Source: Bradyrhizobium sp. BRP22 (GTDB lineage Bacteria; Pseudomonadota; Alphaproteobacteria; Rhizobiales; Xanthobacteraceae). From it: a stretch of 64,000 nt of DNA. Within the stretch, counting starts at the first letter, position 1. Each line of letters starts with the position of its first letter. A program made the translations under genes and the position numbers. The notes under the pieces are model-generated. The model was not told where the DNA came from, did not search any database, and was given only the letters and a program-made list of their open reading frames with translations. Below, piece after piece: positions 30,119 to 38,500 of this stretch. The stretch is taken from contig NZ_JADYVX010000032.1 of NCBI RefSeq assembly GCF_020194175.1, positions 1 to 64,000 on the forward strand, given 5' to 3'.

Positions 30119-30829
30119 ATGAAGCTGTTTACGGGATGGGTCTTGTCCGCGGGGCTCGTTTTCGCCGTGCCGACCGCTAATGCACAATTGCTGGCCCCCA
30201 ATCACGTCGGAAATCCGTCCGTGGTGACCGTATCCGATATCGACGGCCCCTATGCGGCGATGCCGCCGGAGGTGCCCGCGCCGCGTTATGGGCCCGCCTA
30301 TGGACCGAGGCTGCTGCCGCCGATCGAAGTCTACGCCGTGCTCCGCGAAAACGGGTTCTTGCCGCTCGGGATCCCGCGGCAGCGCGGGCTGGTCTACACG
30401 ATCGCGGTGATCCAGCCTGGCGGCAGCGACGGCAGGCTGATCATCGACGCGCGCACCGGCCGCATCATCCGCTTCATTCCGGCCGACGGGATCGACGACG
30501 GTTATGAGGGTGATCTGAGCGGCGCCTATGACCCTGCCGGACCATTGCCGGCGCCAACTCCTGTTCGCAGCGGCGTGCCACGGCCACCGGCTCCCATTCC
30601 GCATGTGGCGAGCCGGACCGTGCCGAAGCCGAGGCCAAGCCCGCTGGCGGCAAAGCCTGCGCCGCAGCAGGTCCAGCAATCGGCCGCCGTGCAGCAGAAG
30701 CCCGCGGAGACCCAGCAGGCCATTCCGCCGGCTGCCGCCCCGACGGTCGGCGAGGCCAAGCCGGCTGCTCCCGCTGCGCCAACCATCTTGCCGACCCAGG
30801 AAATGCCGCAGGTGCAGGGATTGGAGTGA
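30119..30829 (+). CDS. Exported Pro/Ala-rich protein
   Basis: 236 aa. The signal peptide is at 1-22 (KLFTGWVLSAGLVFAVPTANA, cleavage before Q). A globular part of about 100 residues follows, with a PepSY-like beta pattern (YTIAVIQPGG, LIIDARTGRIIRFIPAD). The last 100 residues are low-complexity Pro, Ala and Gln. ATG 30119 is used because CAGGAG lies 9 bp upstream; GTG 30116 is also possible. Periplasmic location is likely and function unknown. Confidence 0.75.
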   Translation: MKLFTGWVLSAGLVFAVPTANAQLLAPNHVGNPSVVTVSDIDGPYAAMPPEVPAPRYGPAYGPRLLPPIEVYAVLRENGFLPLGIPRQRGLVYTIAVIQPGGSDGRLIIDARTGRIIRFIPADGIDDGYEGDLSGAYDPAGPLPAPTPVRSGVPRPPAPIPHVASRTVPKPRPSPLAAKPAPQQVQQSAAVQQKPAETQQAIPPAAAPTVGEAKPAAPAAPTILPTQEMPQVQGLE

Positions 30830-30836
30830 TTGACCT

Positions 30837-30940
30837 CGTCATTCCGGGGCGCGCGAAGCGCGAGCCCGGAATCCATTTCGCCGCTTGCCCAGTGGATGGA
30901 TGGATTCCGGGCCTGCGCCTTGCGGCGCATCCCGGAATGG
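30837..30940. repeat. Dispersed palindromic repeat C, diverged copy
   Basis: Begins CGTCATTCCGGGGCGCGCGAAGCGCG and ends GGCGCATCCCGGAATGG. The inner part differs from the copies at 15559 and 60267 and holds GGATTCCGGGCC-type arms. It lies between the exported-protein gene and the hsp20 terminator. Confidence 0.75.
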
Positions 30941-30954
30941 CGGAGAAAAACAAA

Positions 30955-30978
30955 AACGCCCCGGTTTCCCGGGGCGTT
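30955..30978 (-). terminator. Rho-independent terminator of the hsp20 gene
   Basis: A perfect 10-bp stem AACGCCCCGG / CCGGGGCGTT with a 4-nt loop. On the minus strand the stem is followed by TTTGTTTTTCTCC, a U-rich tail. It lies 38 bp after the hsp20 stop. It may also stop plus-strand transcripts from the exported-protein gene. Confidence 0.8.
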
Positions 30979-31016
30979 CTGCGTTCGGCCAATATCTGCC
31001 GAAGCGGCTGCCGCGA

Positions 31017-31493
31017 TCAGGCGGCGGCCTTGTTGGTGGAGCCGTCGGCGACCTGCGGCGCGGCGGAGCCGGTCGTGATCGGAATGCTGCGCGGCTTCTT
31101 GGCCTCGGGGATCTCGCGGACGAGGTCGACGTGGAGCAGGCCGTTCTCAAGCGAAGCGTTCTTCACCTGCACGAAGTCGGCGAGCTGGAACACGCGCTCG
31201 AAGGCCCGGGAGGCGATGCCGCGATAGAGAACGTTGGACTTGTCTTTGCCGTTCTCGTTGGCGGTTTTCTCGCCCTTGATCGTCAGCGTGTTCTCCTTCG
31301 CGACAATCGAAAGCTCACTCTCGGAGAAGCCGGAAACCGCTACGCTGATGCGGTAGGCATTCTCGCCGGTGCGCTCGATATTGTAGGGGGGATAGCCGGG
31401 GCTGCCGTCCGAAGTCGCCTGGTCGAGCAGGTTGAAAAAGCGGTCGAAGCCGACGGTGGAACGATAGAAGGGGGTCAGATCATAGGTACGCAT
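31017..31493 (-). CDS. Small heat-shock protein, Hsp20 family
   Basis: A 158-aa alpha-crystallin-domain chaperone. The N-terminal arm YDLTPFYRSTVGFDRFFNLL is typical of class A rhizobial sHSPs. The alpha-crystallin core is at about 40-130 (NIERTGENAYRISVAVSGF, YRGIASRAFERVFQL, ENGLLHVDL), with an IPI motif near 138 (RSIPI) before a short tail. It binds unfolding proteins under heat stress. The 5' leader has a ROSE thermometer, so translation should rise with temperature. Confidence 0.95.
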   Translation of the reverse strand: MRTYDLTPFYRSTVGFDRFFNLLDQATSDGSPGYPPYNIERTGENAYRISVAVSGFSESELSIVAKENTLTIKGEKTANENGKDKSNVLYRGIASRAFERVFQLADFVQVKNASLENGLLHVDLVREIPEAKKPRSIPITTGSAAPQVADGSTNKAAA

Positions 31494-31546
31494 GGTAGTC
31501 CTCCAATGAGCGACTGATTCGATTACCCGCCCGCCATCGGGCCGGG
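31494..31546 (-). promoter_or_regulatory. ROSE-type RNA thermometer
   Basis: The minus-strand leader AGUC-G-CUC-AUUG-GAG-GACU (31515-31497) folds into a hairpin that hides the GGAGGA Shine-Dalgarno. One G is bulged inside UCGCU, matching the ROSE consensus U(U/C)GCU and its essential bulged G. A second hairpin (CCCG-G-CCCG-AUGG-CGGG-CGGG, 31546-31526) lies just upstream. ROSE elements control small heat-shock genes in Bradyrhizobium. The full element may extend a few tens of bases further. Confidence 0.85.
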
Positions 31547-31709
31547 CTTTAGTCTGTGTGCAGCCTGATGTTCCGGTTCCGAAACACTGGTAGCGGCCTG
31601 CACGAAAATGATATGGGTGGGGCTATCAGGCGTTCAAGAGGCGGAAATATCGTCGCTTTTTGGCGCTCACGCCTTGATTCCCGCCGTCCCTCACCTAGCG
31701 GTTCCTTTC

Positions 31710-32657
31710 ATGACGCTGGTCTCCATTCCAGCCAATCCGGTTCCGGAAGACGTCGTCAGCGGCACCATCAAGACGCCGGATGGCGCCGAATTGCGCTTTG
31801 CGCGCTGGGCGCCGCCGCCAGGCCGCAAGGGAACGGTCTGCGTGTTCACCGGCCGCGGCGAGATGATCGAGAAGTATTTCGAGACCGTGCGCGATCTGCG
31901 CGACCGCGGCTTTGCGGTGGCGATGATCGACTGGCGCGGGCAGGGCCATTCCTCGCGGAGATTGCGCGATCGGCGCAAAGGCTATGTGCGCGACTTTGCC
32001 GATTACGAGATCGACGTCGAAACATTCGTGCAGCAGGTGGTGCTGCCGGATTGTCCACCGCCCCATTTCGCGCTGGCGCATTCGATGGGCGGTGCCGTGA
32101 TGCTGCGCATCGCGCATGCCGGGAAACGCTGGTTCGATCGCATGGTGCTGTCGGCACCGATGATCGACCTGCCGGGACGCCGCACCTCGTTCATCCCGAC
32201 CGCGCTGCTGCGGATCATGCGGCTCGCCGGCCAGGGCGGACGCTACGTTCCGGGCGGCAGCGACGAGTTGGTCGGGCTGGCGCCCTTCAGCAACAATCCG
32301 CTCACCAGTGATCCCGTGCGCTATTCGCGCAACGCGGCGATCCTGGAAGAAGACCCCACGGTTGGCCTCGCCGCGCCGACGGTCGCCTGGGCCGACACCG
32401 CCTTCAAGGCGATGCGCACCTTCCGCGAATATTACTACCCGTCGCAGATCCGTCAGCCGATCCTGATGCTGGCGGCGAGCAACGACACCGTGGTCTCGAC
32501 GCCCGCGATCGAGGAGTTCGCCTATCACTTGCGTGCCGGCTCGCATCTCGTGATCGCCGGCGCCAAGCACGAGATCCTGCAGGAGCAGGACCGCTATCGC
32601 GCGCAGTTCTGGGCGGCGTTCGACGCCTTCGTGCCGGGCACGCCGCTATTTGCCTGA
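31710..32657 (+). CDS. Alpha/beta hydrolase, lysophospholipase/monoglyceride lipase-like
   Basis: A 315-aa protein with an alpha/beta hydrolase fold. The nucleophile elbow is AHSMGG with Ser125; likely acid Asp259 (SNDTVV) and His287 (GAKHEIL) complete the triad. GRGEMIEKYFETV and DWRGQGHSSR match the PldB/monoglyceride lipase group. It should hydrolyse lyso-lipids or acylglycerols. ATG 31710 gives the family N-terminus; in-frame sequence to 31608 is leader. It has no signal peptide. Confidence 0.88.
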   Translation: MTLVSIPANPVPEDVVSGTIKTPDGAELRFARWAPPPGRKGTVCVFTGRGEMIEKYFETVRDLRDRGFAVAMIDWRGQGHSSRRLRDRRKGYVRDFADYEIDVETFVQQVVLPDCPPPHFALAHSMGGAVMLRIAHAGKRWFDRMVLSAPMIDLPGRRTSFIPTALLRIMRLAGQGGRYVPGGSDELVGLAPFSNNPLTSDPVRYSRNAAILEEDPTVGLAAPTVAWADTAFKAMRTFREYYYPSQIRQPILMLAASNDTVVSTPAIEEFAYHLRAGSHLVIAGAKHEILQEQDRYRAQFWAAFDAFVPGTPLFA

Positions 32658-32822
32658 CGCGCCGGCGCGCTTTCTCGAAAGCGATCGCCCGATAAAAGCG
32701 GCCGAAAGCTTGACAACCAGAATGCGCGCGGGATGTTACGCTACTACAGCGTGTAGCAAGGTTCAGCTGAGTCTCTCAAGTCGGTGAACGACCGCAGGGC
32801 GCCGGCCGGACTGCGCGCCCGT

Positions 32823-34616
32823 TCACGACTCGGCGGCAAGCTTCCGGGTTTCGACAAGGGTCAGCCGGGCGAGCGGTACGCCCGCTTTCAACAGTCCCTC
32901 ACGATAGTGCTCGATATCGGTCGGCAGTTTCCAATGGAAGTTCTTCAGATGCCGGTCGACGGTGAAAGTCGGATAGTTTGACATCAGAACAGCCGTCGCG
33001 TCCGCTGCCTCCTTGGTCCGTCCCAATTGGGCGAGTGCGGCGGCGCGGATCGCCAGCGCCGGCATATGGTTCGGATTGACGTACAGCTGCTCGCGCGCCC
33101 AGGACAGGGTCGCGTCGTATTGTCCCAGCAGGTAGTGGCTGAACGCGTTCAAGGCCGCCCATTGGTAGCGCGGGTCGCTGTTGCCGCGCTGCGCCCCCAT
33201 CGAAAACAGCTCGATCGCCTGGCGATGCTCGCCGCTCACAAGGTGCACATATCCAAGCACGCCGCGCGCGCCCATGTCGTATGGATTGAGCGCCACCGCA
33301 CGGTTCGCCGCATCCATGGCCGCCTCGTAGTGCCCTTCCACCGAACGCACATAGGACAGGATCTGAAAGGCAAAGGACGAGCGCGGATCGAGCCGAACGC
33401 TGGCCTCCGCAAGACTTACGATCGACGTCCATAACTGGCGTGTGCGCTTGAGCCAGCCAAACTGGATGCTTTGCACCTGGATCGTGGCGAGATAGGCATG
33501 CGCGATCGAAAGCGTCGGATCGAGCGCGATCGCTTCCCTGAACAGCGCAATGGAAGCCTCGTAATCTTCCCTGGTGTGCCGGTAGTAGTAGGAAAGCCCT
33601 TTCAGGAAGCGATCCCACGCGGTGACGTCGTTGGCAAGGCGGGGAGGCGCAGAAGCCTCCGCGCGGAATATTTCGGTGGCGATCGCCGCGGAGAGACTGG
33701 TCGTGATCTCGTCCTGCATCGCAAACAGATCGCCCATGTCGCGGTCATAGCGGCCGGTCCACAGTTGCTCGCCGTTCTCGGGCGCGATCAGCTCGGCGGT
33801 CACTCGGAGCTTGCTGCCGGCGCGCCGCACCGAGCCCTGGATCAGGTAGGTTGCGTCGATCTCGCGGGCGATCAGGCGGGTGCTCACATTCTTGCCCTTG
33901 AAGGAGAATGTCGAGTTGCGGCTCAGCACCCGATAGAAGGATTGCAGCGAGAGCGCGTGGATCAGGTCTTCGGTCAGTCCGTCGGAAAAATACTCGTCGC
34001 TGGAGTCGCTGAGATTGGCGAACGGAAGTACGCCGACGATCGCGGTTCGAGACTGCCCCGGCAGGCTCGACGAATCCCGCGACGGACGCTCGCGCGCCTC
34101 GGTGCCGCCCGGCTCCCAGGTGAAGACCTCCACAGGGTCGGCGATGTTCTTGAAGCGATGGCTGCCGGTGTCGACCAGGGTCGCCTTGAGATGCCTGCCG
34201 GCCTCCTGATAGGCCTTGGCCGAAGCGGCGAGGCCGCCCGGCGGGGAAACCGTCTCGAGCCGTACGGCGATGTTGACGTCATCGCCGAACAGCTCATCTT
34301 CGTCGGCCATCACATCGCCCATGTGAATGCCCATCCGGAATTGCATGACACGGTCGGCGGGAAGCTGGTTGTTGCGCTCCGCCATCAGCATCTGCATCTC
34401 GATGGCAGCCTCCAGCGCTCCGACGATGCTCGGAAACTCGAGGAGGAAGCCGTCACCGGTGTTCTTCAGGATCCGGCCGCCATGATTGAGGATGATCGGA
34501 TGGATCGCGGTCCGGTGGGCTTTGAAGGCAGCATGCGTGCCTGCCTCGTCGGCGCCCATCATCCGCGAGTAGCCGGCGACGTCAGCGCAGACTATGGCAG
34601 CTAGCCGTCTCTCCAT
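32823..34616 (-). CDS. Class III adenylate/guanylate cyclase with TPR domain
   Basis: A 597-aa protein. The N-terminal class III nucleotidyl cyclase domain is at about 1-170: metal Asp in CADVAGYSRMM, second acid in NTGDGFLLEF, and the GDDVNIAVRLE block. A TolB-N/FlgO-like region follows at about 190-320 (VGVLPFANLSDSSDEYFSDGLTEDLI). TPR repeats occupy about 340-590 (AIALFREAIALDPTLSIAHAYLA). This architecture is abundant in Bradyrhizobium. It should make cAMP under unknown cues. No transmembrane helix is seen. The 165-bp gap to the hydrolase holds GCTAC-N8-GTAGC. Confidence 0.9.
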   Translation of the reverse strand: MERRLAAIVCADVAGYSRMMGADEAGTHAAFKAHRTAIHPIILNHGGRILKNTGDGFLLEFPSIVGALEAAIEMQMLMAERNNQLPADRVMQFRMGIHMGDVMADEDELFGDDVNIAVRLETVSPPGGLAASAKAYQEAGRHLKATLVDTGSHRFKNIADPVEVFTWEPGGTEARERPSRDSSSLPGQSRTAIVGVLPFANLSDSSDEYFSDGLTEDLIHALSLQSFYRVLSRNSTFSFKGKNVSTRLIAREIDATYLIQGSVRRAGSKLRVTAELIAPENGEQLWTGRYDRDMGDLFAMQDEITTSLSAAIATEIFRAEASAPPRLANDVTAWDRFLKGLSYYYRHTREDYEASIALFREAIALDPTLSIAHAYLATIQVQSIQFGWLKRTRQLWTSIVSLAEASVRLDPRSSFAFQILSYVRSVEGHYEAAMDAANRAVALNPYDMGARGVLGYVHLVSGEHRQAIELFSMGAQRGNSDPRYQWAALNAFSHYLLGQYDATLSWAREQLYVNPNHMPALAIRAAALAQLGRTKEAADATAVLMSNYPTFTVDRHLKNFHWKLPTDIEHYREGLLKAGVPLARLTLVETRKLAAES

Positions 34617-34847
34617 GACCGTATCTATACTCCGGAATCGGTCGATGACCGCCGCGTGCGCGGTCGACCCGTCTAATTCTTATAAAACAAGATGTGCCTG
34701 GCGGAAGCCCGAACCGGAGATCATAGTAGTGCAAACGGTCCGAAATTGGCAGCGGACGACCGCCGCAATGTTAACTGCACGATTTTTATGTCGTGGAAAT
34801 CATGCGGGGCGGTTGTCCTGTCAGTCGGCTAATATCTGGCGTGAAAG

Positions 34848-35492
34848 ATGATGACGATGTTCGGAATTCACGAACTATGGCTCTTTATCCTTTCGGGGCT
34901 CCTGCTGAACGTCACGCCGGGGCCTGACACCGCCTATATCATGGGCAGGAGCCTGCAACTTGGATGGCGTGGTGGAGCGGCGGCTGCGCTCGGCATCAGT
35001 TGTGGCTGCCTTTTCCATGTCTTCGGGGCGGCGATCGGGCTTTCGGCGCTGCTGATGACCTCCTCCGTGGCCTTTACCGCCGTCAAATGGGTCGGCGCGG
35101 CCTATCTCCTGTTTACGGGTGTCCAGATGTTGCTGTCACGCCAGCACTCGATCGCGGATGTCACCCTTCAGGGCGATGCGCCGACGCTGCGTCGGGTCTT
35201 CTGGCAGGGCGCGCTGACCAATGCGCTCAATCCGAAGGTGGCGTTGTTCTTCCTCGCCTTCCTGCCGCAGTTCGTGGCTGCTGATTCGCCGCACAAGACC
35301 GCCGCCTTCCTGCTGCTCGGCGCGATCTTCGTCTTCAACGGGACGTTGTGGTGCCTCGGCGTGGCAGCGTTCGCCGCGCGGGCGGCGAGGCGGATCCGCC
35401 GCTCCAGCGGCGTGATCGCCTGGATCAACCGCACGCTTGGCGGGCTGTTCGTCTATCTCGGCTTCCGGGTCGCGATGCTGGAAGCGCGCTAG
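34848..35492 (+). CDS. LysE/RhtB-family amino acid exporter
   Basis: A 214-aa protein with about six hydrophobic helices. The LysE hallmark GLLLNVTPGPDTAYIMGRSL is near the N-terminus, and a middle block GALTNALNPKVALFFLAFLP also fits. It exports an amino acid or related solute. Start codons at 34848, 34851 and 34857 are all possible. The 231-bp gap to the divergent cyclase holds no other gene. A convergent TauE/SafE gene begins 2 bp after its stop. Confidence 0.9.
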   Translation: MMTMFGIHELWLFILSGLLLNVTPGPDTAYIMGRSLQLGWRGGAAAALGISCGCLFHVFGAAIGLSALLMTSSVAFTAVKWVGAAYLLFTGVQMLLSRQHSIADVTLQGDAPTLRRVFWQGALTNALNPKVALFFLAFLPQFVAADSPHKTAAFLLLGAIFVFNGTLWCLGVAAFAARAARRIRRSSGVIAWINRTLGGLFVYLGFRVAMLEAR

Positions 35493-35494
35493 CT

Positions 35495-36247
35495 TCAGCC
35501 GTGGATCTTCACGAGCGCGCTGCCGACGAGGTAGAGCCCGAGCAGGATCATCGCGATCAGGAACCAGCGGCGGAACGCCTCCGGCTGCAGCCGCGATCGC
35601 ACCGCCTGCCCGATGAACATGCCGATGAAGGACGCCGCCATCGCCACTGCGCCGGGCAGGGCGGTCGCAGCGGTCAACACGCCGGCGGCGGTCAGATTGA
35701 AGGCGAGGGCGACGGTGGCGGTCGTGAAGAACACGCCGAGCGCCTGCACCAGTTCGTCCTTCTCCATGCCGATCGCCTGCATGAACGGCATCGACGGGAT
35801 CACCTGCACGCCTGTTGCCGCCGAGATCACGCCGGTGACGACGCCGACGATGCCGCCGATCCATTTCTCGTCGCGGCGGGCAACCTTGAAGCTGAACCGG
35901 CTGAGGCCCACGACCGCATAGATGACGAGCAGGAGACCGAGCACCACGGTGCCATAGGGCGCATAAGGCCCGGTCAGCAGCCCGCGGTTCAGCCAGATGC
36001 CGATCACGGTGCCAATCATCAGTGGCCATAGCCGCTTGAGGATGTCGCGCAGATAGGGGCCGACGAAGGTCTGCCAGATGTTGGTGACGATCGCCGGCAC
36101 GATCACGATCGAGATCGCCTGCGCCGGCGGCATCGTCACGGCCAGCAGTCCCATCGAAACCGTGGGCAGGCCGAGCCCCAGCGTTCCCTTGACGAAACCG
36201 GCGAGCAGAAAGGCGAAGGCGATCAGGATCAGGAACGAGTCGAACAT
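35495..36247 (-). CDS. TauE/SafE-family permease
   Basis: A 250-aa protein with eight to nine hydrophobic helices. Two TauE/SafE halves carry G-rich motifs (LLAGFVKGTLGLGLPTVSMG and GGIVGVVTGVISAATGVQVIP). Members export sulfite, sulfoacetate or other organic anions; the substrate is not predictable. Start ATG 36247 is preferred to an upstream extension. It is divergent from a LysR gene, which is a likely regulator. Confidence 0.88.
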   Translation of the reverse strand: MFDSFLILIAFAFLLAGFVKGTLGLGLPTVSMGLLAVTMPPAQAISIVIVPAIVTNIWQTFVGPYLRDILKRLWPLMIGTVIGIWLNRGLLTGPYAPYGTVVLGLLLVIYAVVGLSRFSFKVARRDEKWIGGIVGVVTGVISAATGVQVIPSMPFMQAIGMEKDELVQALGVFFTTATVALAFNLTAAGVLTAATALPGAVAMAASFIGMFIGQAVRSRLQPEAFRRWFLIAMILLGLYLVGSALVKIHG

Positions 36248-36336
36248 GGGGGCACATTGACCGATCGGCGGGGACGGCACAATCTGGAGATTACGGAGAA
36301 TGCCTTCGGCGCTGACGAAGGCGGATGGAGCCCGAT

Positions 36337-37227
36337 ATGCGCTTCGACCTGGTCGATCTGCAGCTCTTCATCGCGGTGGCGGAGACGCGCAGCATCACAG
36401 GTGGCGCCTCCCGCATCCATCTGGCGCTTGCCTCCGCCAGCGAACGGATCAAGGGGCTTGAGACCGCGCTTGGCGTCTCGCTGCTGAAGCGCGGCCGCCG
36501 TGGCGTCGAACTGACGGCGGCGGGCGAAAGCCTGCTCGACCATGCGCGGATCGTGATCCACAATGTCGAGGCGCTGCGCGGCGACCTTGCGGCCTACGCC
36601 AGCGGCGTCAGGGCGAGCGTGCTGCTGCTCGCCAACACCTCGGGCCTGTCGGAGCATCTGCCGCGGGCGCTCGCCGCTTTCCTGCGCGAGCATCCCGATA
36701 TCAATGTCGACGTCGAGGAACGCGAGAGCGCCGACATCGCGGCCGCGATCGCGACCGGGGCCGCGGATCTCGGCTTCGCCGCCGAGCATGCGCTGCCCGA
36801 AAGCGTCGAGCGCTTCCTGTTCAGCGAGGACCGCCTGACGCTGGTGGCCGCGCGGCGCAGCGATCTCGCAAGTCGGCGCCAGATCGATTTCAAGGATGTG
36901 ACCGGCCATGACTTTGTCGGGCTGACCGCCTCGACCGCGCTGCAGGCCCACATCGCAAAGCACGCCGCCCGGCTGGGCGCACGCCTGCGGTTCCGGGCGC
37001 GCCTGCGCGATTTCGACGCGATCTGCCAGATGGTCGCGGCGGATGTCGGCATCGCCGTGATCCCGGAAACGGCCGCCCGGCGCTGCGCCCGCTCGATGCC
37101 GATCGCGACGATCCGGCTCCGCGATTCCTGGGCCGACCGCAAGCTCACCATCTGCGCCCGCAGCTTCAAGGCGCTGCCGCGCCCGGCGAAACTGCTCGTC
37201 GACCATCTGCGCAAGGCCGCGCCGTGA
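36337..37227 (+). CDS. LysR-family transcriptional regulator
   Basis: A 296-aa regulator. The winged HTH at 1-60 (MRFDLVDLQLFIAVAETRSI, then SASERIKGLETALGVSLLKR) is followed by a periplasmic-binding-type effector domain. ATG 36337 has GGAG 6 bp upstream; ATG 36325 would add four residues. A perfect 7-bp inverted repeat GCCTTCG-N7-CGAAGGC (36302-36322) lies just upstream and may be its site. The divergent TauE/SafE permease gene is the likely target. Effector unknown. Confidence 0.88.
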   Translation: MRFDLVDLQLFIAVAETRSITGGASRIHLALASASERIKGLETALGVSLLKRGRRGVELTAAGESLLDHARIVIHNVEALRGDLAAYASGVRASVLLLANTSGLSEHLPRALAAFLREHPDINVDVEERESADIAAAIATGAADLGFAAEHALPESVERFLFSEDRLTLVAARRSDLASRRQIDFKDVTGHDFVGLTASTALQAHIAKHAARLGARLRFRARLRDFDAICQMVAADVGIAVIPETAARRCARSMPIATIRLRDSWADRKLTICARSFKALPRPAKLLVDHLRKAAP

Positions 37228-37239
37228 TGCGCTGCCCGC

Positions 37240-38019
37240 TCAGCCGTTGAGCAGCTTCATCGCCGCCTCATGCACGCGCGGGTCGCCGGCGGCGATGATG
37301 CGGCCGCCGCTCTGCGCCGGCTTGCCGTCCCAGGTGGTGACGATGCCGCCCGCCCCGGTGACGATCGGGATCAGGCCTGCGATGTCGTACGGCTTGAGCT
37401 CGGTCTCGACCACGAGATCGAGATGGCCGGCGGCGAGCATGCAGTAGGAGTAGCAGTCGCCGCCATAGCGCGTCAGCTTCACGGCGCTTTCGATCCGTCC
37501 AAAGCAGGCCCGGTCGGCGGCGTTCATCAACAGCGGACTCGTGGTGTAGGCGGTCGCCTCCTGCAGCGACGCGCAGCGCCTGACCGACAGCCGCCGCTCG
37601 CCGGACGGGCCGGAATAATGCGCCGAACCGTTGTCGCCGGAAAACCGCTCGCCGATATAGGGCTGGTGCATCATCCCGAACACCGGCGTGCCCTTGTGCA
37701 GGAGCGCGATCAGCGTGCCCCAGATCGGGAAGCCGCCGATGAACGACTTGGTGCCGTCGATCGGATCGAGCACCCAGACATATTCGGCATCCTCGCGCTC
37801 ATTGCCGAATTCCTCGCCGACAATGCCGTGCTGGGGGAAGTTGGCCTTGATCAGCCGCCGCATCACCGCTTCGGCCGCGCGGTCGGCTTCGGTCACCGGA
37901 TCGAAATCGTTGACGCTCTTGTTGTCGACGGAGAGCGAGGTGCGGAAGAACGGCAGGATGGTTTCGCCGGCGGCGGTCGCGAGGCGGCCGATGAAGGCAG
38001 TGAAATCAATGACCGGCAC
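37240..38019 (-). CDS. hisN: Inositol monophosphatase-family phosphatase, HisN type
   Basis: A 259-aa Mg2+-dependent phosphatase. The motifs are GEEFGNE (motif with metal Glu), WVLDPIDGTKSFIGG (WxxDPIDGTxxF) and, near the C-terminus, KPYDIAGLIPIVTGAGG. The DPIDGTKSFI plus PIWGTLIALLHKG blocks match histidinol-phosphatases of the IMPase fold more than SuhB. GTG 38019 is chosen for AAGGA upstream. It would make histidinol from histidinol phosphate. It is convergent with the LysR gene. Confidence 0.85.
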   Translation of the reverse strand: MPVIDFTAFIGRLATAAGETILPFFRTSLSVDNKSVNDFDPVTEADRAAEAVMRRLIKANFPQHGIVGEEFGNEREDAEYVWVLDPIDGTKSFIGGFPIWGTLIALLHKGTPVFGMMHQPYIGERFSGDNGSAHYSGPSGERRLSVRRCASLQEATAYTTSPLLMNAADRACFGRIESAVKLTRYGGDCYSYCMLAAGHLDLVVETELKPYDIAGLIPIVTGAGGIVTTWDGKPAQSGGRIIAAGDPRVHEAAMKLLNG

Positions 38020-38361
38020 GGCTGTTCCTTGAGAGCGCGCGATGCGAACTGGCAAATTCAGCGCTACTGCCTAGCTCAATCCGAGCTGATCCGCATCGAC
38101 ATTGAGGAGGTTTGTCGCTGGCATTTTGGATGCCGGAAGGACGCCGCGCGCCGCTATGAGTTTTGGTACTAGGTGCAATCACGAAAACGAGAGGCTGCGG
38201 TCAAAGAACAATATCGGCTGTTCATTTCTTCATGAACATATTGAAAGAAAAAGACAAAATTCGACTTTAGCCCTGTGTTACTGGTCTGCAAGCCCTGCGG
38301 AGAATGCATGGGAAATGAATCTAAAACCGCTTGCGTTTTGTGCGTCGCGGCGGCATATTGT
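38020..38361. other. Intergenic region upstream of the sRNA
   Basis: No supported gene. The stretch is AT-richer than its surroundings (for example 38205-38275), with no known repeat. A sigma70-like pair CTTGCG (38330-38335) and CATATT (38354-38359) fits as promoter of the sRNA starting near 38362. Confidence 0.4.
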
Positions 38362-38458
38362 TGCGGTGCGGTAGCGCCTCGCGCTATCGCTGCCCTCCTT
38401 GGGCGTTTCCTCCCTAGACTTGGGCCGCTTGTTCATTCAAGCGGCCCTTTTTTCTTTT
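38362..38458 (+). ncRNA. Probable trans-acting sRNA, AbcR/alpha-r15-like
   Basis: About 90 nt. A 5' hairpin GGUAGCG-CCUCG-CGCUAUC is followed by GCCC-UCCUU-GGGC, a small hairpin exposing UCCUU. Next comes the single-stranded GUUUCCUCCCUAGACU with a strong anti-Shine-Dalgarno core (UUCCUCCC). The 3' end is a textbook terminator hairpin and U-run. There is no coding frame and an -35/-10-like pair lies just upstream. This layout matches AbcR-type sRNAs of Rhizobiales that base-pair with ABC-transporter mRNAs. The family match is from memory of the pattern, not an alignment. Confidence 0.6.
38422..38458 (+). terminator. Rho-independent terminator of the sRNA
   Basis: GGGCCGCTTG-TTCATT-CAAGCGGCCC (38422-38447), a perfect 10-bp stem with a 6-nt loop, followed by TTTTTTCTTTT. 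No plus-strand protein gene precedes it closely, which is the main argument for a small RNA gene ending here. Confidence 0.9.
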
Positions 38459-38500
38459 GGAGGCTCTCACCACCATTCCGGAAGAGGAGCAACGGGGGGT

